64,000 bases of DNA, taken from NCBI GenBank assembly GCA_963402885.1, contig OY727096.1, forward strand, positions 16,473,820 to 16,537,819. Direction: 5' to 3'. This stretch comes from Antedon bifida (lineage: Eukaryota; Echinodermata; Crinoidea; Comatulida; Antedonidae). Each line of letters opens with the position of its first letter. Position 1 is the first letter of the stretch. The notes beneath the pieces were generated by a model. That model did not search any database. It was not told the origin of the DNA and saw only the letters and a program-made list of their open reading frames with translations. The position numbers and the translations under genes are program-made. Positions 1-14,000 of this stretch are shown piece by piece.

Positions 1-590
1 ACTGTATACAGTAGCAAGGAAGGATGAACAAGCTAGTGGTGGACTGGGATTTCTTTGTACTGTAGCTCTTGCTGTATGTGGAGCAGCCGTGGGTTTGGCT
101 GCAGTATTTTACTCTCAGAACAAGGTACGGTATGTGGAAAACAAATAATAAATCACTCCAAGAGAGGTGGCAAGTCCCTGATTGTAAACTATTCTTGTAT
201 AGCAGTACCATAATTAAACACATAAATCTTTGTAATGTTTTATTCTAAAATTAAAACTTTTACATCAGATTAAGGACCATCTCTTCACCACTCCAAAATT
301 ATTCCTTACAAACATAATCAGGCTACCACACCTTTACTTTGTGTGTACCAATACGATGCACACCCATCCCACTCATACTACGTAACTATACTTATTTTTG
401 TAATTTAACCAACAGTAATTTTGAATTCAAAGTGAACTCAACAGAGAACATACACAGGCTATATCTATCATTTCAAGGGATACCTATGTATCTCCAATGA
501 CTTACCCACAATGGAATAATAGAAGATTCACTTGGTGAATATGGAATTCAAGAAGATTCAACAGTGAAGTTACATAGATTTACAGTTGTG
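1..590 (+). pseudogene. 3' remnant of a cGAS-like receptor/ubiquitin-like fusion gene (decayed paralogue)
   Basis: Bases 2-148 read in one frame as a short charged segment, then EQASGGLG and a hydrophobic stretch. This matches the membrane-segment exon of the intact gene at 44519-47387, including the phase-2 donor after an ACAAG-type end. After an intron of about 280 bases, an acceptor near 417 opens a segment starting SNFEFKV, equivalent to SDFEIKV in the intact ubiquitin-like exon. The middle of that exon has lost sequence and the frame stops early. The final stretch (DSLGEYGIQED-like, then STVKLHR-like) is recognisable to about 585. The nucleotidyltransferase exon would lie left of the window. 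I infer a non-functional copy, since the ubiquitin-like domain cannot be read through. It lies antisense within the region where WDR90 continues leftward. Confidence 0.75.
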
Positions 591-1023
591 AATGATTTTA
601 CTGAATAATGACCACGAAATAATGATTTTATTAAATTTTATTAAATCATTACAAAAACACAAATGATATTATGATAACTATTTTGAAGAATAATCTAAAC
701 AATGATTTATTGAAAAAAAATGTTAATGAATAATTACAAAAACACAAATGATATTATGATAATTACTATTTTTAAGAATAATCTAAAACAATGATTTTAA
801 TGAAAAAAGATTTTAATGAATAATTATATTAAATTGTAGTGAAATGATACTCTATATTATTACACAACAATAATAAAAATATTCCATATAGTATTATTAT
901 ATGTAGATGGAGGATTTTTAAAAGCATTCAATCTTGCATATTAATTCTTCTTACATGAAATCTAAAATCATATTATATATTTAAGGTATTTTAATACTTA
1001 AAATTGCTTCATACTTTCCTTAA
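591..1023. repeat. AT-rich spacer with a ~105-bp tandem duplication
   Basis: Two adjacent copies of an AT-rich segment (about 620-725 and 726-830) share the phrase AATTACAAAAACACAAATGA and its surroundings. No coding potential was seen in the rest. Confidence 0.6.
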
Positions 1024-1112
1024 ATCTAACAAGAGCAAGAATATAAATGCATTGCTTAAGTTAAATATGCTTTTACACAATTGTTATAGGTAATAAAGTA
1101 TTTTACACACCT
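1024..1112 (-). pseudogene. Ghost of an ependymin-related gene intron (segmental duplication)
   Basis: This stretch is closely similar to 48728-48829, the intron between exons 3 and 4 of the intact ependymin-related gene. It shares GAGCAAGAATATAAATGCAT and the AGGTAATAAAGTATT region. The flanking exons are not preserved. With the cGAS-like remnant at 1-590 it shows that the pair of neighbouring genes was duplicated together and the left copy decayed. Confidence 0.7.
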
Positions 1113-1830
1113 GTTTCTGATTGGTCAGTAGTTAATTATAAATACTTTAAATGGAACAACCCGTTTAGTTTCTCCTACCAGTCGGTGGTAAGTTTGTGTT
1201 CTTTGGTTTGGTTTAATCAAATATTTAATTTGGGACTACAATCAGACTAAATAGTCTTATTATAATAGTCTTATTATATTATATTAGCAAGCATCTGTCT
1301 TGGTTAAACCCTGTTTTATAAAACACACACAAAGTACAGTACACATAAAAATAAAAAATACTCATGTCAAACACTTTATTTGCAACAGAAACAGAGCAAA
1401 AACATATTTCATTTTGTACTTTTTAAATATTCCTACATGTTGTGCATTGAATTCAAAATGTTAAATATAAATTGAAACCAATAATCTAAAATATCTACAC
1501 TCGTATATACATTTTCAAAATATACAAATCACTGAAATATATAATATAATGTTGTAGTATAAATACATATGTACATAATTTGCATAGAAAAAGGAAAAAA
1601 TAGTGGTAATTTAATATAACTGTGTCTCAAGTGTTATTTTTGGCAGTGTGCGTGTGTTTATATTTATATGGCTTATTGCTTGGTAAAAGTATTAAAACCT
1701 GAGATAATGGGCAAGTTGGGGAAGCTATCCCAATGCCATTTTTTAAATACCATTCACAGATGGGAACCACTTAATATAAGTTCTTGTAATAAAAAAAAAA
1801 AGCTATCATGTTAGTATTAAATGTCTTGAC
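1113..1830. other. Non-coding AT-rich stretch
   Basis: No conserved reading frame, RNA gene or clear repeat was seen. It probably lies in a WDR90 intron or 3' region if that gene continues to the left. Confidence 0.4.
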
Positions 1831-2012
1831 AACAACTGTGTCATCAAGAATGATTATGACATCATCAAGAATTATTACTGTATGCCATCATCAAAAATGA
1901 TTATGACATCATCAAGAATGATTATAACATCATCAGGAATTATTACTCTATGCCATCATCAAGAATGATTATAACATCATCAGGAATTATTACGGTATGC
2001 CATCATCAAGAA
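1831..2012. repeat. Minisatellite of ATCATCAAGAAT-type units
   Basis: Imperfect repeats of about 22 bp combine into about 63-bp higher units (catcatcaagaatgattat, then gaattattac and gtatgc). They end just before the WDR90 exon at 2030. Confidence 0.8.
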
Positions 2013-2029
2013 TAAAACATGACACTCAC

Positions 2030-5000
2030 TTGAAAGTTAATGTCCAATCGCATAGGATAATCCCAGATCTTTATGACCTTGTCACCTGCTGTTGCTAGGT
2101 GACGACAATTAGAAATAACATCAATTGAGGAACATCCTGATCTATGGATATGGAAAATCTGAAAACAAAAAAAATTAAGAATTTCATAATCTTACAAAGT
2201 ATAGCTAGTTATAAAATATTTGTTGCTCGCACAAGAGCTGGATTAAGAATTAGTAAGCAGAATAACAGCTTGCTCCCATAGGCCATCTCTCCGGCAATAA
2301 CCAATAAAGTGCGCATTACCAAACAACCAAAGGCCCAATCACATCGAAACAACTTCTCTTTCTGGTCAAAGGTTAAAAATTATCGCATTTATTAGTCCGA
2401 TAATTATCTGATTTGAATGAGATAATTATATCGGTTAATTTTTCTGGAGTGGAATCAGTTAAACCCTGTTTCCACAGGCAGTTTATCGGTTAATAATTAA
2501 TTTGTGGCTGCGGAAAGTGTAGGTCCAGTGTACACATCCAGCTCATGTGCACTTTAAAGAACCTAGTACATCTTTCGAGACGAGTAGGGGTTACTCGGGT
2601 GTACTAGTACATCACAGTCACTGTATGAAACATATAGGCACAACTCAGCAGCACTATAAGCGTATATGCATCAGGTCATATGATGGCGTACATCAACGTT
2701 TTGCGCTCATATTTTAACATATTTTATAAAATTAAATGTCAGTAAAATTATCATTTTGACATTATTTTTATATTTTTAAATCATCCATACTTCATTCATA
2801 AGTCGTCCTGATCTTGAATCGAGTCTCAATAATCTATTGGTAGATGTCACCACTAAAAGCTGACATGCTTTCAATGGTGAAAAATGTACACAAACTGCAG
2901 TGTCTATAATGGCTTGGTCTATGTCTGGACCCATTGATGTGATATCTATACGAAGCATCTGTAAAATTTCAATAAGTATTTTAGTATGTAGCATTTCAAT
3001 TTGTTTGTCACTCTTTCTAGTAATAAAAATCTTTGCTTTATACTTTAGTATAAGTATAGGAATTTTAGTTTTGTAATTAGTTTTAAATTTAAACACTCCA
3101 AAATATCCAAAATAAGACAGAGAGAGTTTGTACAGTTGTCCATCATACAATCTTTTGCTATTGAATGAGCAAAATTACTAACCTCATCTAATGATTTACC
3201 ATCTGCAACTGTAACAGTACAACAACATACGCAACATATTTGCTATCCTCACTGACAGAAAGCATGTCTGGGCCATACTGGTTGCCTTTAGCAACAACAT
3301 TGCCTAGCAACCTCATCACTTGGTAGCCCTCATGCGAGGCATCATAGAGGGCGATAGAGCCCATGGAACAACAACTGTAGAGATACATGGCATTTGGAGA
3401 GTACACAAGACCAGTCACCTTACCACGATGCTCTCTTTAAAATGAAAACAAATAGGTTTGCATAGGTACAACATTCATTTCAATTTTTATTTCAAAATGT
3501 CTGTTACTTACATTTATATCTTGTTAAATTACATTCACTATTTTGAAAAATTAATTTGATAAATTCAGAATGACTTTTAATCAACTTGAAAATAATTGGG
3601 CAGAGGGCACAAAACCCATCAATTACTGGATGAATGTTATACCGAAGATGGCGCATGCCAGAAAGTTTTTGAGAAATCCCCTTTATATTGCATACAGTGT
3701 AACTCACCTGTACTCAGCTACAAGACTGGTAGAAGCAATGTTAAACACCCTGACACACCCACTGTCAAACCCACAGGCAAAGCACTGAAGGCTAGGGTGA
3801 TATTTTATTGCACAAGGACACTCCTGAGGTGTGCTGAAATCATAAAGCTATAAAAGAAAATATTATTAACATGGTGCATGCTTTAACATAATCTTAGCGA
3901 GAGTATAACATTTCATATTTTATTGAAGTGTTAAATTCACTATTTGAGGTTTAGGTTTTACTCATAAAGCGTGGTTCCTACTAGAGAGGTAACACAAGAA
4001 CGTAAGCACAACATAAATGATTCGACCAATCGCAAATGATAGATTGTTCGACCTGTTGCGACTCGCTTGTGTCTAATCAAGATTTAGAGTTTGTTATAAA
4101 GGGTCATCAACTGCACTACCCCCTAGAATCAATAGCATAAAAGATATAGAAACGATTCGGATAACAGAAAACAGACAGGACTGGAGAAAATCAATCCGAG
4201 ATATAAGCAAAGCAGCCGAGGCGGGAAAGTCATCAAACTATCTGGCGGACCGGCAATAAAGTAAAGTAAGTAAGTAGTATGAAGGGTCAGATCTTGGGAA
4301 ATTAGACTACTATTAAATTTTGATTTAAAGCCCCTGAATTGTATTACATAATAAAGATGATTAAAGCTTGGCTCCCACTAGGACGCAACACAAGGACGTA
4401 GACACAACGCAAGCGAGTTGACATCACTTTGCGTTGCGTTACGTCCTTGCGTTGCGTTACGGCCTTGCATTGCGTCCAAGTGGGAACCAAGCTATTATAG
4501 TGAGAGAGGTTGTAATTTATGTTATCTAGTTGTAAGAAATGTTTTCAAAAATCTTTTGTTGACTTGAATAACGATGATCGACATTGCAATTTCCAAAACC
4601 ACCTTGGTAAGCACATTTGAATAGCTAATTAGATAATGGAATTAAGGGTATGGTATGGTCATGTGATACAGTGGCTATGTTCCGACGCAAAGGGTCAAAG
4701 GCAAAACTCAACACCTGATCCGTGTGTGATCGCATGAGAGTTGTATAACTACGTGTTGATACATCAAGTACACCAATGTTGCCAGTAGTTGTCCCGGCTA
4801 AAATGCGTAAACCGTTACTTGATATTGATACAACGGTTACTGGTCCCTCATGCTCTGTGACAAAATAGAATACAGTACATTTTAAAACATTATATAAAAT
4901 ATTTTCTCATATTACATAATTTAATTACATTTTATATAGTGTTTGCGTTATATGCGATATGAAATAGTTTCCATTGCTTATACTAAATTTAGGAATTGAT

Positions 5001-8000
5001 ACTACTGTCAACTTTCCCAATACAGGACACGATTAGATGAGCCAAGTTGTTGGTTTTCCAGAAATTCTGGTATTTCAATTTGCACCTGTTAGACCTCAAG
5101 GTTTTAAACAAGTTTCTAATTTTCAGAGATTCCGGTATTGGGAGAGTTGATTGTATACTATTTTTTTCACATACCTGCTTCAAGATACACACTAGAGAAG
5201 TCCAATGGCCACAGGCGTAGCATACCATCATCAGATCCAGTTGCACAGAATGTATCATTTACATACATACAGTTTAAAGGTATTCCTGATCCTGGAAAAT
5301 TTCATGAAAAGGTGTAACAATTCAATCTATGGGTTTATATACTGTAAATGAATATCTTGTAATAAATAAAAAATACATAACATTGCTTGATGTTTTTAAA
5401 GAATGTCATGAAGTTACTATATTCATAGAATATGTTCCAGAATTTGTGTACCCTAACATATAGTGCAGTACCTGCATATACCAGATTTTTCCGAATGGAA
5501 TTTTTTCATATCATACCATCCATGACAATGGATAAAAGATTAATTTGATTTATATTTTTCATTCCATTGCTAAAAATAACAAACCTGAACAAAAGGTGCT
5601 CTTGTCTTCTTTAGATTTTACAACTGGAAGAAGTCGACGAACGTGAGCTACTAAAACTCTTGCGTGATCTATCTCAAATATGTGGCCAGACCTTGTGCAT
5701 GCTAAACTGTTTAACAAAGCAACAATGTATGATGTATTTTTGTGAGGGTTCCTAATGATCAGCTTCGGCTGGATGGACCACCCTCATAAAATATTATTGA
5801 AATAAATAAATAAATCTTCTTTACCAAAAAATGGGGAAACAAATTAAATTTCGTTTGCGATTTTTGTTAGCTTACATTTTGAATTGATAATATGATTGTT
5901 CACAATGAAAGGATACCTATTGATATTGTGTTTAGGACATCATGCCACAGAATAGTGTGAAGCTGATTGGTCAGATCAGACAGTAGGCTAGCTACAAGGA
6001 AAGTGCCGAACAATGATGAGAAAATTGAAAAATGTTTGCTGCTTTTGTTTCTCGAAGAAGAAACAGTAACTCACATTAACCTGTCTGCTGGATCACGACT
6101 TGGATGATGGGTAGTTTCAAAACATATATCAGTGAACTCGGCAACATTATAATCACCAAGACTGACCGGTGCGGACCGCAACTGTCCATTCTTTACACGC
6201 CATAAACGAACATTGTCTCGTCCACATGTTGCTAGTCTTTAAAGAAAATAGTAGTAGTGAGTCATCGTAAAAAGCTTTATTTAACATACAGTATATATTA
6301 GCATTATATCAGAAATTGGTACAAATTGTACACACAACATAGGCATAAGTTTATTACTTCAATGGCCGTGTTTCCGAAGCCATAACAAAAATGATTAATT
6401 TTTAACCAATCAGATAATCTATAAAAAATCAAGTGCACATGATCAATCATTACCAACACAATTTGTCCTACATGTCAAAAGATACAGATAAGTATCTGAT
6501 TTGAATGAAATAATTATCGGTTAAATTTTCTCAAGTAGAATCGGTTAAAACCCGGTTTCCACAGGAACTTTCATCGGTTAATTATCTTGAAACCTTCAGG
6601 GCAAGTTTTTTATGTAAAGCACCATCTTTGCTTAATGCACTACCCATCGAAATTCGAAACTCAACATCATTTAATATTTTTTTTTAATATCTCCTAAATA
6701 TGCTATGGCTAGGCATTGTCCCTGAGGGTTTCGAAATGTTCATACATATATATATTTATTGGTCTATTTTTTTCTCTTTTTGTTATTCTTTTCGTTTTTT
6801 CGTATTTGTATCGTTCCCATTTTTTAAGTGTTGAGGGCCTCGGCTGTTTTGAGTCATCCTGATTAAACAAAGTTTAATAAAAAAAATAAATCTTTCAATG
6901 AAAATGCCTATAATAACTAAGCAATACTTACCTCATATCATCAAAGGGTGCAATTCTTACTCTCACAATATCAACATCTGTATGAGCTTTAGCAAGGACT
7001 TCAACATCTCCACTACGTTTTACTTTTGAGGTGTTCCACACAACAATCATCTAAAATAATACACAGTTATATTTTACCAAGTGACTAGGACTTAAAATTT
7101 GCAAAAAAAAGTAAAGGGTGGGATCAAAACCATATATAATATTAATAAAAAATAAAAACAAATTTGTCAGTATTATAAAGTAATTAAGAAATATGTACAA
7201 AATAAATAATTACAAACATTCAGTAAATAATAAATGTATACAATTGAAATTTCTTATTTTTATTCTTATTGTACTTCGTTTAGGTTATTCATTAAAATCC
7301 ATTTTCTTTATCAGGTTCTGCTATTATATAGAATACTTGAATGTCTTGCTATGGAAGACATCTTGAATTTCTGACAAAAAAACCCGCAGTAAGCACACAG
7401 TAAGCCGTAAAAAAATAACGTAACTAAAAAAATACCAGTGTTTCAAAAGATCTATTTATTTAAAAAATCGTAACTCCAGAACATACGAGAAACAAATGAC
7501 ACGGATACTACCATATTTGATTAATATTTTTACTTAATCTACACGTAACGATCAAATAATAGTTTTCTCATCGCAACTTGTACAAAGTAATTTAAAAACT
7601 ACAACAATTTTTCAATAAACATATACATTGTACATTTCTATCCTAACAAATTTTTCAAAACTTTTTATTATTTAAAAGTCGAAAAAAAGTCACATTGACT
7701 TCTTCATCAGTACTTCTATGAATGGATGATTAGTTGGGAACATGAACGCTAGTTGATCATACCCAGTACCGTTTTCATCGTGCGATCATTCGGGAAACCA
7801 CCTCATGACGTATACATTATTTTAATTAAGTAACATACACTATCAAACTTTATGTGACAACAAAATGTGATGTATGGACACGATAATGTCATATCCCTGC
7901 CATATTTGAGCACATCACACTTTTTTGTCAAACTAGTTTGGTAGTGGAGACAGAGCTTAAGTCATTGTTTATACAAAAACACAACAGTAATCGGAGTTGT

Positions 8001-11000
8001 GGAATACCTACTTATGATTATGATTAAATACAGTTTGACAAATTTTAAAATAAAGCGTTTGATTTATAAAATCTTTTTTTATTTTTTCTCTCAGAAAATA
8101 TTATTCTATAAAATGTGTAATTCACCCTTAATTTATTTTTTCCTTTATTACTTATTCAAAAAAGTAAATTTATTAAATTAAAATAATTTTACATATTTTT
8201 ACACTAGCTGAAAAAGATGAAGTAATAAATCTAGATTTTTTTGTCCAAAGGTAAATACTGTTTGCAAAAGACGATGTCTCCAACTATTGTCATTTTCAAC
8301 TTCAATAATTAAATATTTTAATGTTACTGCCATTACAATTAGCTACAGCAATTCTACGTGGGTGATGTGAAATGATACATAACTGATGTGGATTATCAAT
8401 TCCATCTTCTTCCTGATCAATTCTTTTGATAAAATGTCCATCACTACTGAATAGTTGTAGTTTGTGGTGACTTGCTACAATGATGTTATCATCCTCATCA
8501 ACTACAACTCCTTTTGGCTCCATCACATTACCATCCTTCTCACCTTCATTGATAAGCACTTTAAATGACTTATCTTCATTATGATATAATACAATTTGAT
8601 TATTTCCATAATCTGCTACAAGCACTTTCCCAGTTTTTGTAAGTGTTACATCATTGTATATAATGTATTCTCCTCTTTGTGATCTTATCTTCATCAGTTC
8701 CTTACCACTATTGATGTCAAACATGAACACACCAGTGTCCAGATTTACTACATAAATAACATTTGTTGCCTCATCCATGTGAATCCCGCGTGCTTTTGTC
8801 AATACACCTTCACCAATGGATTTGATCACATGACCATTCATATCGCATACTTTAATGCAGCTTCTACCACTCAATGCTATGTTGTCATTCTTCATTCTGT
8901 ACATTCTGTAAGTTCCCACACCTTCTGGTAGTGTAATCTTGCTTATGTATTCTCCTGATTGTTTGTACTTGTGAATTTCATTTCTGCAATATGAAACCAG
9001 CAGGCTATCATCATCACACTTTACTACTCCTGTAGGTTTCCAGACAACGTTAATTTCATTTTGATCTATGTTGATAGTATGTGGTGATTGTTTGATTGGT
9101 TTCCCATTGAAATACACATTTAATGTACAGATTCCTGGATTCTTACATACTCCTCTTATAACATAATCATTGTTACCTTCTTCAACAAGACCATTAGTGG
9201 TTTCTCCTGTTGGTTGTGTCCATGTTGCTTTCAGTTGACTTAAACCAACTTTATGTGTTATGCTAATTCTGGCAACAATTGGTTGACCTTTGGTCACACA
9301 TTGAGGACCTTTTAAAATAAGATCATCAGCTGTAATGGTGATAACATATCCAATATCACATTGTTTCAACAGATCAATTTGATTGTTGTTACCAAAGAAG
9401 TAAATTTGTCCACTGTCTTTTTGCTTGATTTCATCTGAATCATTAATGTGATCCTTCAGTGTATTCAATGCAATCTCACTTGACATCATAGCAGTTGCTG
9501 GTTCACTCTTCAGTGATTGATTAAGGAAACTCACATTTGTATTTAAATCGGAAGTGATTGTTCTTAATTCTTTCAGTTGCATGTCATTTATTTTCTTTTC
9601 ATTTGTGTATTTTTCATCAACTTTCATTTTCATTTTGTCTGTTTTTTCCTTCATTATTTTTACCATTTCTTCAAACTGCTCATTGATACTTTTCAAACTT
9701 GCATTTTTACTTTCTTCTAATTTCATAGCATTTTCTGTTACTACGCTGATTCTATTTTCAAGTTTTTCAAGGCGCTCATGGGCAGTGTTCTTTAATTTGT
9801 CAGAAGTTCCCTTAAATATTTTGAATGCTGAGACAATGTCAATTGGTTCATGGTTTGCACCCTTTGCATGGTCCACTATTGCACATTGTATGCATATTGG
9901 TACTTTGCATTTTGTACAATACAACTCCAGTGGTTTTTTATGAGTGGAACATGATGGTGGATGTAAATTAGTAAATTGTTGTGGTGTCATTGATTGCACT
10001 TCTTCTGCAGCAAGTAGCATATGACTTGCTGATATTGGCAACATTTTGTGATGTTTACTACATGTGGAACACAAGTAATGTCTGCATTCCTTACAGTAGT
10101 ATGTCACCTGTTCTGTTGCTCCACAAACACATTTCACTTGATCTTTCTTCTTAAATTGCTCAGTAATTTCCAATAGGTTATTAACAAACGTATTTGGTGG
10201 AAGATTTTCAAGCCCGCCATCAGGAATGGGATGCAGTTTGCGACAAATTGGGCATGACAGCTTTCCATGATTTGATTTTACCCAGTTTTCAAGACATGCT
10301 AAACAGAAGCTGTGGAGGCAGGAAAGTGATCTTGGATTACACAGTGTTTCACTGCATATGCTGCATTCTAACAGCTTCTCATCTATGTTTTCAAGAAGAC
10401 TTAAATCTCTACCAGTAGCCATTATGAAAGCTGAAATGACAATTAAGAATGTTTATAAATATGACGTCTGGGTGGGAGGTTTCAAGGATTAGCTCTTTTA
10501 AAATGTCATACAAAAATTTAAAGAAGTATTTTTCCCTTATTTTTCTGCCTCTGTGTATAATCATGAAGCACGTAACTACTACAAGCAATAGGAAATAAAG
10601 CTCCAGGTGTATGGTACGTTATTATACTTTAATTTTTATGTAAATAATAATGTTAACACTAACCATTATATGTTAACTATTAGAGGTAGATCTAGGTGAG
10701 GCTGAGACAACATTCGAAGAGTATCCTTACCTTATGAAGAATGATTAACTCCTTTGATAAATCTTTATCTGCTTGGTGCTGATGTGGCCGTTGTCAAATG
10801 CAAAGTAAGAAGTTAAGTTTGGTCATGTGACCATTGTGTGCTCACACTATGTTAAGATACAAAGCATTGCTTTTGTATTTGTTCTATAGACCTTGAAATG
10901 TATTACCTTTGAGCTCAAATGAATATGAATTTAATAATAGCAGTTTGGATTTTCCCCTAAAAAACCAAAGCATCAATACTTCTCTCTATCTGAGGCTAGT

Positions 11001-14000
11001 GTGACGTTAAGTACTTCCTGTTAAACAACAATAAAGTACTTTAAAGGAAATGTATACACAGACTTCCCAATAATGATCTCACTTCTCCGCCTGCTTATGG
11101 TGCAAATGTGTTGTGATTGTTTTGAACATGAAAAAAAACCATCCTGATAAAATGTATACATTTATTATTCAGGCTCTACTACTAGGACCTAGTTTGTTAA
11201 CTAATTTATAGTTACACATCACCTCACTGAATATCAGCAGATATACAGTAGTATCCAGATCACCTCGGGTTATATTCTGAACCTTGCCCTATACCAGTCA
11301 ATATTTATATACTTTAATCTCTATTTAACGATTATAATAATAATATACGAGTTCTTGTATAGCGCAGAATTCCAACGAATAGATCATTGCTCATGACGCT
11401 GTGGGCTCATGGCACCGTGGACTCAGTGCTACACTTTGTTCAAATTATATAGTTATCTGACAGTTCTATTGAAGAAGTTCATAACATCCTCACTCACTGC
11501 ATGATTTTATCATGTATGCAGTTTATAATCAATACATGAACGTTGACAAATATCTGGTAGGGTATAGTACATCTAGTTATGTAATAACTCCAGAACATAT
11601 GAGAAACAAATGCCAAGAAATCACATTGTCAATACCATTAGTAAATCACTGTATGAGTTTTTTTTATATATAAATGTATCATATATACTATAGTCAATTA
11701 TATTATATTTATATCTCATATATTTTAGAATAACTTGACTGATCATAAGTAAATAAATGTATGAGTTTTAAAAAACAAACAAAAAAGTTGTATTTTATAT
11801 TTTTTAATTTGAATTTCTTTATTTGGTAATCAATGTTTAAAATAATTACAACCTACTGCCTAGAAATACTAAAAAAACAATTGAATAAAAAGCAGGCCTT
11901 GACTACAAGGAATGCCAAGAAAAGTTAAAAACTTATTTCCACTTGGGTCTTATAACATTAACAAAGAACTGATAAAAAGTACATTTTAATATCTCATACA
12001 TTTTAAAATAGCTTGATTGTACTGAGTATTGAATTTTATTATATAGCAGTTCAAATATGGTAGATATTAATAACACTGATAATCCTACTATGTACACTAT
12101 TTATTTTTTAAGCCATTGTATTGGTGATGGAAAAACACAGCAGTAAATCAGAGTGGTGAAGTATGTGCTTATGATCATCATTTAAGCATTGTTTTGACAC
12201 ATGCTTGTTTTTAAGAAGAAAACTATAAAATAATATAATTTTTTTAAATCAATGATTATTGTGTTGTTGCTTGTAATTATTACTGTATTATAGTATTATT
12301 GAATTTAATAGGTTTTGTTACATTTTTTATTTGTAGTTTTAAAATTTGTTCAAGAAAATATTTGTACCAGTTTTAGCATTACAGTTACTAATTGTTATTT
12401 TTACAGAAAATAATATTCTATAAGATGTAATTCAGCCTCAATTTATTTTATTTTTGTTTTGTGTTTCCTAATTATTTATTCAAATAAAAAAAAATTATAA
12501 AATAATTTTACTAGGTGAAAAAGATAAAGTGATAAATCTAGACTGTTTTGTCCAGAGGTAACTGTATTTTAAACTGCAAAGGACAGTCTCTCCAACTATT
12601 ATCAACTTCAATAATGAAATATTTTAATGTTGCTGCCATTGTAATTAGCTACAGCAATTCTATGTGGGTGATATGAAATGATACATAACTGCTGTGGATT
12701 GTCGATTCCATCTTCTTTCTGATCAATTCTTTTGATAAAATGTCCATCACTACTGAATAGTTGTAGTTTCTTGTAACTTGACACAATGATGTTATCATCC
12801 TCATCAACTACAACTCCACGTGGATTTATCACCTTACCATCTTCATAACCTTTATAAGTACTTTAAATGACTTGTCTTCACTATCATATAATACAATTTG
12901 CTTATTTCCATAATCTGCTACAAGCACTTTCCCAGTTTTTGTAAGTGTTACATCATTGTACACAATGTATTCTCCTCTTTGTGATCCTATCTTCATCAGT
13001 TCCTTACCACTATTGATGTCAAACATGAACACACATTCAGTGTTACATTCTGCTACATAAATAACATTTGTTGCCTCATCTACATGAATACCATATGGGT
13101 TTTTCAATACATCCTCCCCAATGGATTTTATCAGAAGACCATTCATATCACATACTTGAATGTAGTTTTCATCACTGAATGCTCCTGCTTAATGTGTTGT
13201 GATTGTTTTGAATATGAAAAAAAACTTGATAAAATGTATACATTTATTATTCAAGCTCTACTACTAGGCCCTAGTTTGTTAAAATTGATAGTTGCACGTC
13301 ACCTCATAGTAGTATAGTAGGCCTATCCAGATCTGACTGGGGGTTATATTTTGAACCTTGCCCCTTACCCAGTCAATATTTATGATTATAATAATAATAT
13401 ACGAGTTCTTTTATAGCACTGAATTCCAACGAATGGATCATTGCTCATGGCGCTCTGGACTCGGTGTTTACACTTTTTTCAAATTATCAGTTATTGAAAA
13501 CGTAACATCCTCACTCACTGCATGAATTTATCATGTACGCAGTTTATAATTAATACATCAACATTGACAAATATCTGGTTAGGTATAGTCCATCCAGTTA
13601 TTTAATAACTCCAGAACATATGAGAAACAAATGCTAAGAAATCACATTGTCAATACCATTAGTAAATCACTGTATGAGTTTTTTTTATATATAAATGTAT
13701 CATATATACTATAGTCAATTATATTATATTTATATCTCATATATTTTAGAATAACTTGACTGTAGGGAGAGTTGGATTTTATTATATAACAGCTCAAAGA
13801 AAGTAGATAATTATTCTGATACTTATCATACTACCTGTATATACACTATTTTAATACACTTGGTAACATACAGTAAGTCATGTTGATAAAAACACAGTAG
13901 TAAAATCAAGTTGGTGAAATATATACTTATGATCATGTTTTAAGTACTGTTTTGAGGCATGTTTGTGTTTAAGAAGAAAAAGTCTGATTTATAAAAACTT

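Noticed and set aside
3204-3228. A 22-base intron (GTATGT to TTACAG) that might explain the WDR90 frame break
   Set aside because: It is too short to splice and its removal does not restore the frame.
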